A stretch of 12,004 nt of DNA from an uncultured Acidimicrobiia bacterium (GTDB lineage Bacteria > Actinomycetota > Acidimicrobiia > Spongiisociales > JAENVV01), in the NCBI GenBank assembly GCA_905480085.1, contig CAJQPD010000112.1, positions 1 through 12,004 on the forward strand, written 5' to 3'. The notes under the pieces were generated by a model. It saw only the letters and a program-made list of their open reading frames with translations, was not told the origin of the DNA and searched no databases. The position numbers and the translations under genes were made by a program. Shown here piece by piece: positions 1 to 6,580 of this stretch (position 1 is the first letter of the stretch; each line of letters starts with the position of its first letter).

Positions 1-2
1 CC

Positions 3-1307
3 AAGGTCGCCACCCGCAGCGATGTCGAGAACGCCATTGCCAATAATGCAGGTCTTGACGATTCCGTCACCGACTTCGCCGGGTTCGGCGACGACGACAT
101 GGAGACCCAGGATCTCAACGCGGTCGAGGCCTCCACCGAAGAAGCTCCGATCGTCAAACTCGTGAACATGCTCATTGCCAAGGCATCGGCCGAGCGGGCC
201 TCCGATCTCCATATTGAACCAACCGACAAGGACCTACGGGTTCGCTTTCGGGTAGACGGTGTGTTGCACGAAATCATGCGGACCCCCCGATCGGTCAGCA
301 ATGCGGTGGTGAGTCGTCTGAAGATCATGGCCGATATGGACATCGCAGAACGCCGGCGCCCTCAGGATGGCCGCATCAGCCTGCGGGTCGGAGGAACCAA
401 AACGATTGACCTTCGGGTGTCCTCCCTACCGACGATCTACGGCGAAAAGATCGTCATGCGTATCCTCGACAACACGACCGCGACCCTCGAACTCGAAGGG
501 CTCGGTTTTGAACCAGACACTCTGGAACGCTATGCCACCTCCTACAACAAGGCCTATGGCACCATTCTCTGTTGTGGCCCTACGGGTTCGGGAAAGTCGA
601 CCACCCTGTATTCGACGCTCAACGTTCTCAACCAGCCCGACGTCAACATTGTCACCATTGAAGATCCGGTGGAATATCGTCTGGCCGGCATCAATCAGGT
701 GCAGGTGAACAAAAAGGCTGGACTCACTTTTGCCTCCGCTCTGCGATCTTTCCTGCGCCAGGACCCCGACATCATGCTCGTCGGTGAGATCCGAGACCAG
801 GAGACCGGCGAGATTGCCATCGAGTCGGCGCTTACCGGTCACCTCGTCCTCTCGACCATGCATACGAATGACGCTCCGGCAGCCATCAGCCGGTTGATCG
901 AGATGGGCGTCGAGCCGTTCCTGGTCGGGTCGGCGGTCGATTCAGTCCTAGGACAGCGCCTCGCCCGCCGCCTTTGTGCGGAGTGCAAGACGCCGTATCA
1001 GCCCACCAAGGACGCCCTGGCCCGGGTGGGCTGGCAGTTCGATGAACTTGGAGACGAGGTACCCGAGTTGTACAAGCCGGGGGGGTGCGCCCGATGTGGC
1101 AACACCGGTTATCGAGGCCGCCTGGCGCTCCATGAGCTCATGCTGGTTTCAGAAGAGATTGAGCGAATGGCGGTCGATCAGGCCACCACCGACTCCATCA
1201 AGAAAATGGCGGTCGAACAGGGTATGCGCCCGCTTCGTCAAGATGGCCTGTTGAAGGCTCGGCGTGGAGAAACCTCGATCGAAGAGATTCTCCGGGTTAC
1301 GGTATAG
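3..1307 (+). CDS. pilB: Type IV pilus extension ATPase PilB (GspE/PilB family), 5'-truncated by the window edge
   Basis: This is the cytoplasmic hexameric ATPase that powers pilus assembly through PilC. The frame is open from base 3 with no stop, so the gene begins outside the window. The ATG at 99 is internal: it follows continuous coding sequence and would leave no full N-terminal domain. Visible motifs are the SDLHIEP segment of the N2 domain (about 198-220), Walker A GPTGSGKST (576-602), Asp box TIEDPVEY (about 654-677), Walker B LVGEIRD (about 777-797) and His box STMHTND. A C-x2-C pair (codons at 975 and 984) and a second pair (1086 and 1095) form the tetracysteine zinc motif typical of assembly ATPases and absent from PilT. 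The N-terminal domain that would show whether it binds c-di-GMP is not visible. It heads the pilB-pilT-pilC series and ends in TAG. Confidence 0.95.
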   Translation, partial: KVATRSDVENAIANNAGLDDSVTDFAGFGDDDMETQDLNAVEASTEEAPIVKLVNMLIAKASAERASDLHIEPTDKDLRVRFRVDGVLHEIMRTPRSVSNAVVSRLKIMADMDIAERRRPQDGRISLRVGGTKTIDLRVSSLPTIYGEKIVMRILDNTTATLELEGLGFEPDTLERYATSYNKAYGTILCCGPTGSGKSTTLYSTLNVLNQPDVNIVTIEDPVEYRLAGINQVQVNKKAGLTFASALRSFLRQDPDIMLVGEIRDQETGEIAIESALTGHLVLSTMHTNDAPAAISRLIEMGVEPFLVGSAVDSVLGQRLARRLCAECKTPYQPTKDALARVGWQFDELGDEVPELYKPGGCARCGNTGYRGRLALHELMLVSEEIERMAVDQATTDSIKKMAVEQGMRPLRQDGLLKARRGETSIEEILRVTV

Positions 1308-1451
1308 GCGGATCCTCTCAGGATTCAGCCCGGCCCGCCGGGTCCGGCCACATCGGCCTTCGCTACGCGGAGAAACTATTCAGGCCGCCCTTCGTCGTGC
1401 CGAAAGATACAGAGACCGCATTTGTGACCGCACAAGGGGAACCAGGTAGCC
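1308..1451 (+). other. pilB-pilT intergenic region with two weak hairpins
   Basis: No gene is supported in these 144 bases. A short GC hairpin, CCCGG-CCCG-CCGGG, lies at 1329-1342. It has no following T run, so it is at best a weak terminator or processing site. A second inverted repeat, TTGTG-ACCG-CACAA, lies at 1422-1435, directly against the purine stretch AGGGGA (1435-1440) upstream of the pilT start. It could be an operator or could affect translation initiation. No convincing -35/-10 pair was seen. Confidence 0.4.
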
Positions 1452-3020
1452 ATGAACACAGCATCTCGAAAACTCGGCGAGCTTCTCGTTGACAGGCACC
1501 TCCTCTCAAAGGATGTGCTTGAGACGGTGCTGGCAAAAGAACAAGCCACCGGAACCCCGATGGCCAAGATCCTGACCGATGACGGCTTTGTCCGTGAGGA
1601 GGATCTTCTTCGGACCGTGGCTGATCGGGTCGGCATGGAATATGTCGAACTCGATGACGAGCTACTTGACCCCGACGTTGTCGCCCTCCTTGGCGGCGAC
1701 GATGCGTCCGCACTTCTCGCCATACCGGTCCGGCTGAAAGACGGCACCCTGACCGTTGCCGTGGCTGACCCGTTCGACGCGGAACGACACCGCCGACTGG
1801 AACAGATCACCGGTAAAAAGGTCACGCTGGCCCTGGCTACCAAGGATGCCATCCAGCGGGCCATTGCGTTCATGCACGGTCCCGAGGAGATTCCGGTTAC
1901 CCGGATTCCAGGGATGGGTGGCGCGGCGGCCGACATCGAGGTTGCCGAACCCGCACTACACGTGAATCGGTTGCTTACGATTCTGGTCGATGAGGGCGGT
2001 TCTGACCTCCACATCACCGCCGGCTCAACCCCGCAGATACGCGTGAACGGTGAGTTGCGTCAGCTGCCCGAATTCGGCGTCATGATGCCTGCTGAGATCC
2101 GTCGAATGGTTTACGCCATTTTGACCGAGAAACAACGCGAGAAGCTTGAGGAGAGCCTGGAGCTGGATGCGTCGCATCCGCTGCAAGGGAAGGGTCGCTT
2201 CCGTCTTAACGTGTTCTTTCAGCGAGACGCGGTCGGGGCGGTCTTCCGAGCTATTCCGGAGGTGATCAGACCATTGGAAGAGCTCGGCGTACCCACGGTT
2301 GTCAAAGAGTTTGCCGATTACGCCCGTGGACTCGTATTGGTTACGGGTCCGACCGGGTCAGGAAAGTCGACCACGTTGGCGTCGATTATCGACCTCATCA
2401 ATCGCCGCCGGGCCTGTCATATCCTGACGGTCGAGGACCCCATCGAGTTCCTTCACCATCATCAGAAGGCCATTGTCAACCAGCGAGAAGTTGGCGCCGA
2501 TACGGTTGGCTTCAACATGGCTCTTCGGCATGCACTTCGCCAGGACCCTGATGTGATTCTGGTCGGTGAGCTGCGAGACCTCGAAACCATATCGACCGCC
2601 CTCACGGCGGCCGAGACCGGTCACCTCGTGTTTGCGACCTTGCACACGCAGGATGCCCCACAGACCATTGACCGTATGATCGATGTTTTTCCATCTCACC
2701 AGCAGGGACAGGTGCGGGTCCAGTTGGCCGCAACACTGCAGGCCGTCGTAACTCAGCAACTGCTCCCCACCAGGGATGGCCGGGGCCGGGTGCCGGGGAT
2801 CGAGGTCATGATCGCCACTCCGGCGGTTAGAAACCTCATCCGGGAGGGCAAGAACCATCAAATCGCCACCGCCATGCAGGCCGGCGGCAAATGGGGAATG
2901 CAGACGATGGATCAATCATTGGCTGATCTGGTTCGAAGGAACATAATCACATATGAGCTCGCAGCGGAGCGTTGCTCCGACCTCGAAGATCTGCAGCGAC
3001 TTGTCGGTCGCGTGGCGTAG
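1452..3020 (+). CDS. pilT: PilT-type pilus retraction ATPase with N-terminal T2SSE_N/MshEN-like domain
   Basis: This 522-residue cytoplasmic ATPase should drive pilus disassembly (twitching, DNA uptake, adhesion). The C-terminal part, from about residue 168, is PilT: Walker A GPTGSGKST at 299-307, Asp box VEDPIEF at 327-333, VNQREVG at 342-348, Walker B VILVGE at 368-373, His box FATLHT at 394-399, the PilT hallmark AVRNLIRE at 458-465 (usually AIRNLIRE) and GMQTMDQSL at 482-490. There is no tetracysteine zinc motif, which separates it from PilB. Residues 1-143 are unusual for PilT. They contain two helical repeats (about 7-31 and 36-60) of the KLGxxL...L pattern, followed by a second subdomain, as in the T2SSE_N domain of GspE/MshE. 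Ordinary PilT is about 350 residues and lacks this part. The ATG is fixed by an in-frame stop at 1425-1427 with no alternative start in between. The Shine-Dalgarno is imperfect (AGGTAG close to the ATG, AGGGG further off). pilC follows after 10 bases. Confidence 0.92.
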   Translation: MNTASRKLGELLVDRHLLSKDVLETVLAKEQATGTPMAKILTDDGFVREEDLLRTVADRVGMEYVELDDELLDPDVVALLGGDDASALLAIPVRLKDGTLTVAVADPFDAERHRRLEQITGKKVTLALATKDAIQRAIAFMHGPEEIPVTRIPGMGGAAADIEVAEPALHVNRLLTILVDEGGSDLHITAGSTPQIRVNGELRQLPEFGVMMPAEIRRMVYAILTEKQREKLEESLELDASHPLQGKGRFRLNVFFQRDAVGAVFRAIPEVIRPLEELGVPTVVKEFADYARGLVLVTGPTGSGKSTTLASIIDLINRRRACHILTVEDPIEFLHHHQKAIVNQREVGADTVGFNMALRHALRQDPDVILVGELRDLETISTALTAAETGHLVFATLHTQDAPQTIDRMIDVFPSHQQGQVRVQLAATLQAVVTQQLLPTRDGRGRVPGIEVMIATPAVRNLIREGKNHQIATAMQAGGKWGMQTMDQSLADLVRRNIITYELAAERCSDLEDLQRLVGRVA

Positions 3021-3030
3021 GAGATAAATC

Positions 3031-4257
3031 ATGGCGACAACGTTTGAATATCGTGCCAAAGACGCCGTTGGAAAGCTGAAGAAGGGCACGATCGATGCCG
3101 CCAGCCAGTCGGCGGCCGCGTCTGCGTTGCGCGGCAAGGGCTTGAACCCGATGAGCTTGTCGGAGCAGGCCAATGCCAATTCCGGCCTCAAGAAGGAAAT
3201 AAAGATTCCCGGCTTTTCGGATCGGGTAAAGGCCAAAGAGGTCGCAATCTTCTCCCGCCAGTTCGCCACGATGATCAATGCTGGTCTGTCGTTGCTCCGT
3301 TCGCTCAGCATCCTCGCCGACCAAACCGAAAGCAAGGCGCTGGTTGAGATCATCAATGCCGTGAAGGCCGACGTGGAGCGGGGAACCAGCCTGTCCGTCG
3401 CTATGGAACAGCACCCCAAGGCCTTCAATCAGCTGTACACCGCCATGGTCCGGGCCGGTGAGGTCGGTGGTGTGCTCGATGACACCCTGTTGCGACTCGC
3501 CGATACCCTCGAATCCCAGGTGGCCCTCCGATCCAAAATCAAGTCGGCCATGATGTATCCGATGGCCGTGTTCGGTCTCGTCATCTTCATCGTGGCCGCC
3601 ATGATCATTTTTGTCGTGCCGATGTTCGAAGCCCTGTACGCCGACCTGGGGGGTGAACTTCCCGGTGCGACCAAGTTCTTGTTGCTCATTTCAAAAATCG
3701 TGACGACGTACTGGTGGGCCGTGATCATCATCTCGGTCGGATCCTTCGTTTCGTTCAAGAAGTGGATCGCCACGAAGGCTGGTCGGTCGACCTTCGACGC
3801 CATCAAGCTTAAGCTGCCGATTTTCGGAAACCTCATTCATAAGACGGCGATCGCCCGGTTCTCGCACACCCTGGCCGCCTTGACCAAGACCGGTGTACCG
3901 ATTCTCCAGGCCATGGATATCGTGTCGGATACGGCAGGCAACGCGGTCGTGGCCCGCGCCGTGCAAGACGTCAAGGCTTCGGTTGCCGAAGGAGAGTCAA
4001 TTTCGGCACCGCTCAATAACCATCCGGTATTCCCGGCCATGGTGGTGCAGATGATTGCCGTAGGTGAGGAGACCGGGGCGCTCGACACTATGTTGGAGAA
4101 GGTCGGTGACTTCTATGACTCAGAAGTCCAGTCCATGGTCGAAGGTCTCACGAGCCTTATCGAACCTTTGCTCATCGTGGTCCTCGGTGCGACGGTGGGT
4201 GGCATGCTCATCGCCTTGTACATGCCGATGTTCAACATCGTGAACCTCGTTCAGTAA
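3031..4257 (+). CDS. pilC: Type IV pilus inner-membrane platform protein PilC (GspF family)
   Basis: This polytopic membrane protein couples the cytoplasmic ATPases to pilin insertion and removal. At 408 residues it has the normal family length. It shows the two T2SSF repeats: about 72-195, beginning AIFSRQFATMINAGLSLLRS, and about 274-397, beginning ARFSHTLAALTKTGVPILQ. Both carry the family's G-E turn (AGEVGGVLD at 142-150, GEETGALD at 345-352). Hydrophobic segments lie at about 178-199, 228-243 and 377-398. The short N-terminal part FEYRAKDAVGK matches the usual PilC start. A Shine-Dalgarno AGGAG (3019-3023) overlaps the pilT stop TAG and sits 7 bases before the ATG, so pilT and pilC are very probably cotranscribed and coupled. 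The downstream hairpin suggests that the pilB-pilT-pilC unit ends here. Confidence 0.96.
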   Translation: MATTFEYRAKDAVGKLKKGTIDAASQSAAASALRGKGLNPMSLSEQANANSGLKKEIKIPGFSDRVKAKEVAIFSRQFATMINAGLSLLRSLSILADQTESKALVEIINAVKADVERGTSLSVAMEQHPKAFNQLYTAMVRAGEVGGVLDDTLLRLADTLESQVALRSKIKSAMMYPMAVFGLVIFIVAAMIIFVVPMFEALYADLGGELPGATKFLLLISKIVTTYWWAVIIISVGSFVSFKKWIATKAGRSTFDAIKLKLPIFGNLIHKTAIARFSHTLAALTKTGVPILQAMDIVSDTAGNAVVARAVQDVKASVAEGESISAPLNNHPVFPAMVVQMIAVGEETGALDTMLEKVGDFYDSEVQSMVEGLTSLIEPLLIVVLGATVGGMLIALYMPMFNIVNLVQ

Positions 4258-4283
4258 TCATCCAATAACGTTGCCCGACCAGT

Positions 4284-4312
4284 GCAGGGACTCGCTTTTT
4301 GCGGGTCCCTGC
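4284..4312 (+). terminator. 12-bp hairpin after pilC, before the pilin gene
   Basis: Bases 4284-4295 pair with 4301-4312 (GCAGGGACTCGC against GCGGGTCCCTGC, one G-T wobble) around a TTTTT loop. The next bases, CTCGTTAAAG, contain no T run, so it is not a classical intrinsic terminator. It could terminate or attenuate readthrough from pilC, or protect RNA ends, separating modestly expressed motor genes from the pilin gene. Confidence 0.65.
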
Positions 4313-4322
4313 CTCGTTAAAG

Positions 4323-4379
4323 AATCCGCGGATTACTTCTTAAGTCTGGGCGCTGTGCCGACGATAAACCCTACGTAGG
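4323..4379 (+). promoter_or_regulatory. Pilin upstream control region with two perfect palindromes
   Basis: AATCCGCGGATT (4323-4334) is a perfect 12-base palindrome. CCTACGTAGG (4370-4379) is a perfect 10-base palindrome, centred 46 bases further on. The second lies inside ACCCTACG, which resembles the TAnCCTACG motif upstream of pilM and aroC, so it may overlap the -10 region. I see no good -35 hexamer. The 168-base gap between pilC and the pilin gene, far longer than others in the locus, is where the main promoter is expected. Operator function is inferred. Confidence 0.45.
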
Positions 4380-4412
4380 TCAAGACGGCCTGCAGGGAAC
4401 ATAACCATATAT

Positions 4413-4418
4413 AAGGAG
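4413..4418 (+). promoter_or_regulatory. Strong ribosome binding site of the main pilin gene
   Basis: AAGGAG stands 7 bases before the ATG at 4426 in a locally AT-rich leader (ATAACCATATATAAGGAG). It is among the best Shine-Dalgarno matches in the window, which fits a highly expressed structural protein. Confidence 0.8.
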
Positions 4419-4425
4419 TCCCATA

Positions 4426-4941
4426 ATGATTTCATGGATGCGTAACCGTCTCAACAAGGAAGAGGGCTTCACCCTCGTCGAGTTGATGGTCGTTGTTTTG
4501 ATTATTGCCATTCTTATCGCCATCGCCATCCCGACCTTCCTTGGTGCTCGTGAGCGTGCTCAGGACCGTGCCGCCCAGTCGAACCTCCGCAACGCGTTGA
4601 CTTCGGCCAAGGTGCACTACACCGATGAAGAGAACTTCTCAGACGGCGCCGGTGGCGATGTCACCGTCGGTCTGTTGAACGCCATCGAGCCGAGCCTGAC
4701 CTTCGTGGCGGGCGCTGCGAGCCCCGTGCTCTTCGATGTTGGTTTCGTGGTCGAGAACAACAGTGCAGTTGTGGATAAGCAGATCATTACCTTCACGTCG
4801 TACAGCGCTTCGGGTACGTCATTCTGCATCTCGGACACGTTGACCAATGGTGCGTTCAATTCCGGGACGACCTATGGGACCGACACCACCGGCGCAACGG
4901 CTTCCTTCGCACGGGGGACCTGCGGCGCCACGGACTGGTAA
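4426..4941 (+). CDS. pilA: Type IV prepilin, probable major pilin
   Basis: This 171-residue pilin precursor has a class III signal peptide: a 14-residue charged leader ending in Gly14, then the mature N-terminus FTLVE (Phe15 is +1, Glu19 is +5). A roughly 21-residue hydrophobic helix follows, continuing into the conserved amphipathic stretch GARERAQDRAAQSNLRN. PilD should cut after Gly14 and methylate Phe15, leaving 157 residues. The globular head has two cysteines, Cys134 and Cys166, likely a disulfide closing a D-region loop, and it ends in Trp171. Calling it the major pilin rests on its strong AAGGAG ribosome site, its own long upstream region and the strong terminator after it. The next gene is a shorter paralogue. 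TAA stop. Confidence 0.93.
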   Translation: MISWMRNRLNKEEGFTLVELMVVVLIIAILIAIAIPTFLGARERAQDRAAQSNLRNALTSAKVHYTDEENFSDGAGGDVTVGLLNAIEPSLTFVAGAASPVLFDVGFVVENNSAVVDKQIITFTSYSASGTSFCISDTLTNGAFNSGTTYGTDTTGATASFARGTCGATDW

Positions 4942-4955
4942 CAGCCAGCTGTAAC

Positions 4956-4971
4956 TGCCTGAACTCAGGCA
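4956..4971 (+). repeat. Small hairpin after the pilin stop codon
   Basis: TGCCTG-AACT-CAGGCA forms a 6-bp stem with a 4-base loop, 14 bases after the pilin stop and 8 bases before the main terminator. It may help RNA folding or 3'-end protection. Confidence 0.45.
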
Positions 4972-4979
4972 CTGAACAA

Positions 4980-5013
4980 GAAGAAGGGACCGCCTCGGGG
5001 CGGTCCCTTCTTC
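4980..5013 (+). terminator. Strong terminator hairpin after the first pilin gene
   Basis: Bases 4980-4994 pair perfectly with 4999-5013 (15 bp; GAAGAAGGGACCGCC on the left arm) around a TCGG tetraloop. The left arm is A/G-rich at its base and the right arm ends in CTTCTTC, giving a moderately U-rich 3' side. This is the most stable hairpin I found in the window, and it should end most pilin transcripts. Confidence 0.85.
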
Positions 5014-5154
5014 GTTGTGTGGCGGTTTCTGAAACGGCGCCGGTTGGACGCTGACGCGGAGGAATTCGCGGCGGGTCCCCCTACCAGTTCTACCTACAGG
5101 ATCGTCGCCTCAATGCCGATAGAAGGACTGAGTACAAGTGAAAGCGAGGAGCTC
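5014..5154 (+). promoter_or_regulatory. Leader region of the second pilin gene
   Basis: These 141 bases between terminator and start codon hold no supported gene. The frame is open back to a GTG at 5017, but that would give an implausibly long pilin leader. GTTTC-T-GAAAC (5025-5035) is an inverted repeat that can extend outward with GGCG/CGCC (5021-5024 and 5038-5041). Near the start, AGGAG (5147-5151) lies only 3 bases before the ATG, closer than usual. A promoter is expected here, but I cannot place one. Confidence 0.4.
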
Positions 5155-5622
5155 ATGCGTCTGCAACATGACGATGATGGCTTCACGTTGGTAGAGCTGA
5201 TGGTGGTTGTTCTTATTATTGCCATTCTCATCGCCATTGCGATACCGACGTTCTTAGGAGCCAGAACCCGCGCCCAGGACCGAGCAGCGCAAAGCAATCT
5301 GCGTAATTCGTTGTCCGCCGCAAAGGTCATCTATTCAGATTCGAACGCTGACTACAACTTTGGGATACCTGAACTCGATCGGGTTCACGCCGGCCTGACG
5401 TACGTCGCCGGCCTGGCGCCCGCCGCTGGCCAGGTCGGGTTCATCGTGGCTCCGAACTTGGACGGCAGGGGCAATCAAGCTGTGATGTTTGTCGCCCTGA
5501 GTCAGTCAGGTACCTGGTTCTGTTTGTGGGACGAAGGTTCTGGAACGGGGGCCGGAACGTACTTCGGCCAGGACTCGACAATGACCTTTGGAACCTTCGC
5601 CGATTGTCAGAACGGTTGGTAG
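5155..5622 (+). CDS. Second type IV prepilin, tandem paralogue of the major pilin
   Basis: This pilin has 155 residues from the ATG at 5155. I chose that start because it gives a compact class III leader (MRLQHDDDG, cut after Gly9) and has AGGAG upstream. Upstream in-frame starts (ATG 5113, GTG 5017) would give leaders of about 23 or 55 residues, the latter beginning right at the terminator. The mature protein has Phe at +1, Glu at +5 and 146 residues. Its first 40 or so residues nearly match those of the first pilin (FTLVELMVVVLIIAILIAIA, then RAQDRAAQSNLRN). The head is shorter and diverged but keeps LTYVAG, GFIV and the paired cysteines Cys123 and Cys151, and it also ends in Trp. Many synonymous differences in the shared part indicate an old duplication. 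It could be an alternative or minor pilin. Confidence 0.9.
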   Translation: MRLQHDDDGFTLVELMVVVLIIAILIAIAIPTFLGARTRAQDRAAQSNLRNSLSAAKVIYSDSNADYNFGIPELDRVHAGLTYVAGLAPAAGQVGFIVAPNLDGRGNQAVMFVALSQSGTWFCLWDEGSGTGAGTYFGQDSTMTFGTFADCQNGW

Positions 5623-5675
5623 CTGAAGCCTTGATGGTCGTGCGGTAGGCTTGATAGCCCCTTTGAGCGGAACAG

Positions 5676-6467
5676 ATGTATCTCGAGAACCTTGAGCTAG
5701 TCGCCCCATTCCTCTTTGTCCTGGTCGGCCTGGTGGTCGGGTCTTTTCTTAATGTGGTGGTCTATCGGATCCCGGCCGGCCTGTCCGTGGTTCATCCGCC
5801 GTCGGCCTGCCCGAATTGTGGTTCGGCCATCAAGCCGTATGACAACATCCCCGTGGTGTCCTGGCTGGTATTGCGGGGCCGGTGTCGGTCGTGCCGCAAC
5901 CCGATCTCGGCCCGATATCCGCTCGTTGAGGCGACCACCGCAGTGTTGTTCTATGCGACGTACGCAGTCATCGGGTTGCGGTGGTCGGTCCTGGCGTTTG
6001 TCTGGTTCGTCGCTGTCACGTTCGCCCTGGCCCTCATCGACTTCGATACGAAACGTATACCCAATCGCATTCTGTTTCCCGGAGCCATCGTTGGCGCCGT
6101 GCTGCTCGCCGGTGGTGCACTGGCCGACGGCGAACTGAGCTCCTATGGCCGATCGTGGCTGGCGGCGGGGGCCTACTTTGCCGGGTTTCTCGTCCTAGCT
6201 CTCATTGTTCCGGCAGGCTTTGGAATGGGTGACGTCAAGCTGGCTTTCTTCCTTGGCATGTTCGTGGGCTACGGATCGTGGGCTGCACTGGCGGTGGCGG
6301 TTTTCGGTGCGGTCTTCATCGGTGGGGGAGTCTCGATCCTGCTCCTCCTCACCAGGCGGGTTGGTCGTAAGGATGCGATTCCCTTCGGGCCGTCCATGGT
6401 GGTCGGATCATGGATCGCCATCGCGGTCGGCAATGAGATCGCCCGCTCCTATTTGCACCTCGGCTAG
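5676..6467 (+). CDS. pilD: Prepilin peptidase and N-methyltransferase PilD
   Basis: This polytopic membrane aspartyl protease (family A24) cleaves the prepilin leader after Gly and methylates the new N-terminal Phe. At 263 residues it has normal length. The N-terminal motif GSFLNVVVYRIP (22-33) is followed by a cytoplasmic loop with two C-x2-C pairs (Cys45/Cys48 and Cys70/Cys73), the zinc-binding form found in full bifunctional enzymes. The two catalytic aspartates should be in ALIDFD (Asp122 or Asp124) and in GMGD (Asp186). The usual LPD after the first aspartate reads IPN here. About seven or eight hydrophobic segments are visible. Its substrates are presumably the two pilins directly upstream. 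The ATG has a weak GAGCGG site 5 bases before it. The 53-base gap from the pilin gene contains a weak AAGCCT/AGGCTT inverted repeat (5626-5631, 5647-5652). Confidence 0.95.
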   Translation: MYLENLELVAPFLFVLVGLVVGSFLNVVVYRIPAGLSVVHPPSACPNCGSAIKPYDNIPVVSWLVLRGRCRSCRNPISARYPLVEATTAVLFYATYAVIGLRWSVLAFVWFVAVTFALALIDFDTKRIPNRILFPGAIVGAVLLAGGALADGELSSYGRSWLAAGAYFAGFLVLALIVPAGFGMGDVKLAFFLGMFVGYGSWAALAVAVFGAVFIGGGVSILLLLTRRVGRKDAIPFGPSMVVGSWIAIAVGNEIARSYLHLG

Positions 6468-6580
6468 TTCTTGCAACGCGCCGCAAAATCGCGCTACGCT
6501 TCGGAAACAACACGTTTGTAATTACGATGTTGTAGCCTACGGGCAAGGGATCGCGGTGCTGGCCGCCAAGGAGCGTAAGA
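6468..6580 (+). promoter_or_regulatory. Probable promoter region of the pilMNO operon
   Basis: This 113-base gap is locally more AT-rich than its surroundings. It contains TAGCCTACG at 6533-6541, compatible with an actinobacterial -10 element (TAnnnT), 42 bases before pilM. GTAATTAC at 6518-6525 is a perfect 8-base palindrome just upstream. AAGGAG (6568-6573) is the pilM ribosome site, 7 bases from the ATG. No clear -35 is visible. Confidence 0.45.

Noticed and set aside
1376..2017. Long minus-strand open frame opposite pilT
   Set aside because: It is Ser/Arg-rich, lacks domains and lies wholly opposite a well-supported gene; such frames arise from codon bias in GC-rich DNA.
4313..4425. c-di-GMP (GEMM) riboswitch upstream of the pilin gene
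   Set aside because: Considered because of the pilus context and the GACGATAAACC stretch, but the conserved GGGCAAACC and GACGCAAAGCC segments and the paired stems are absent.
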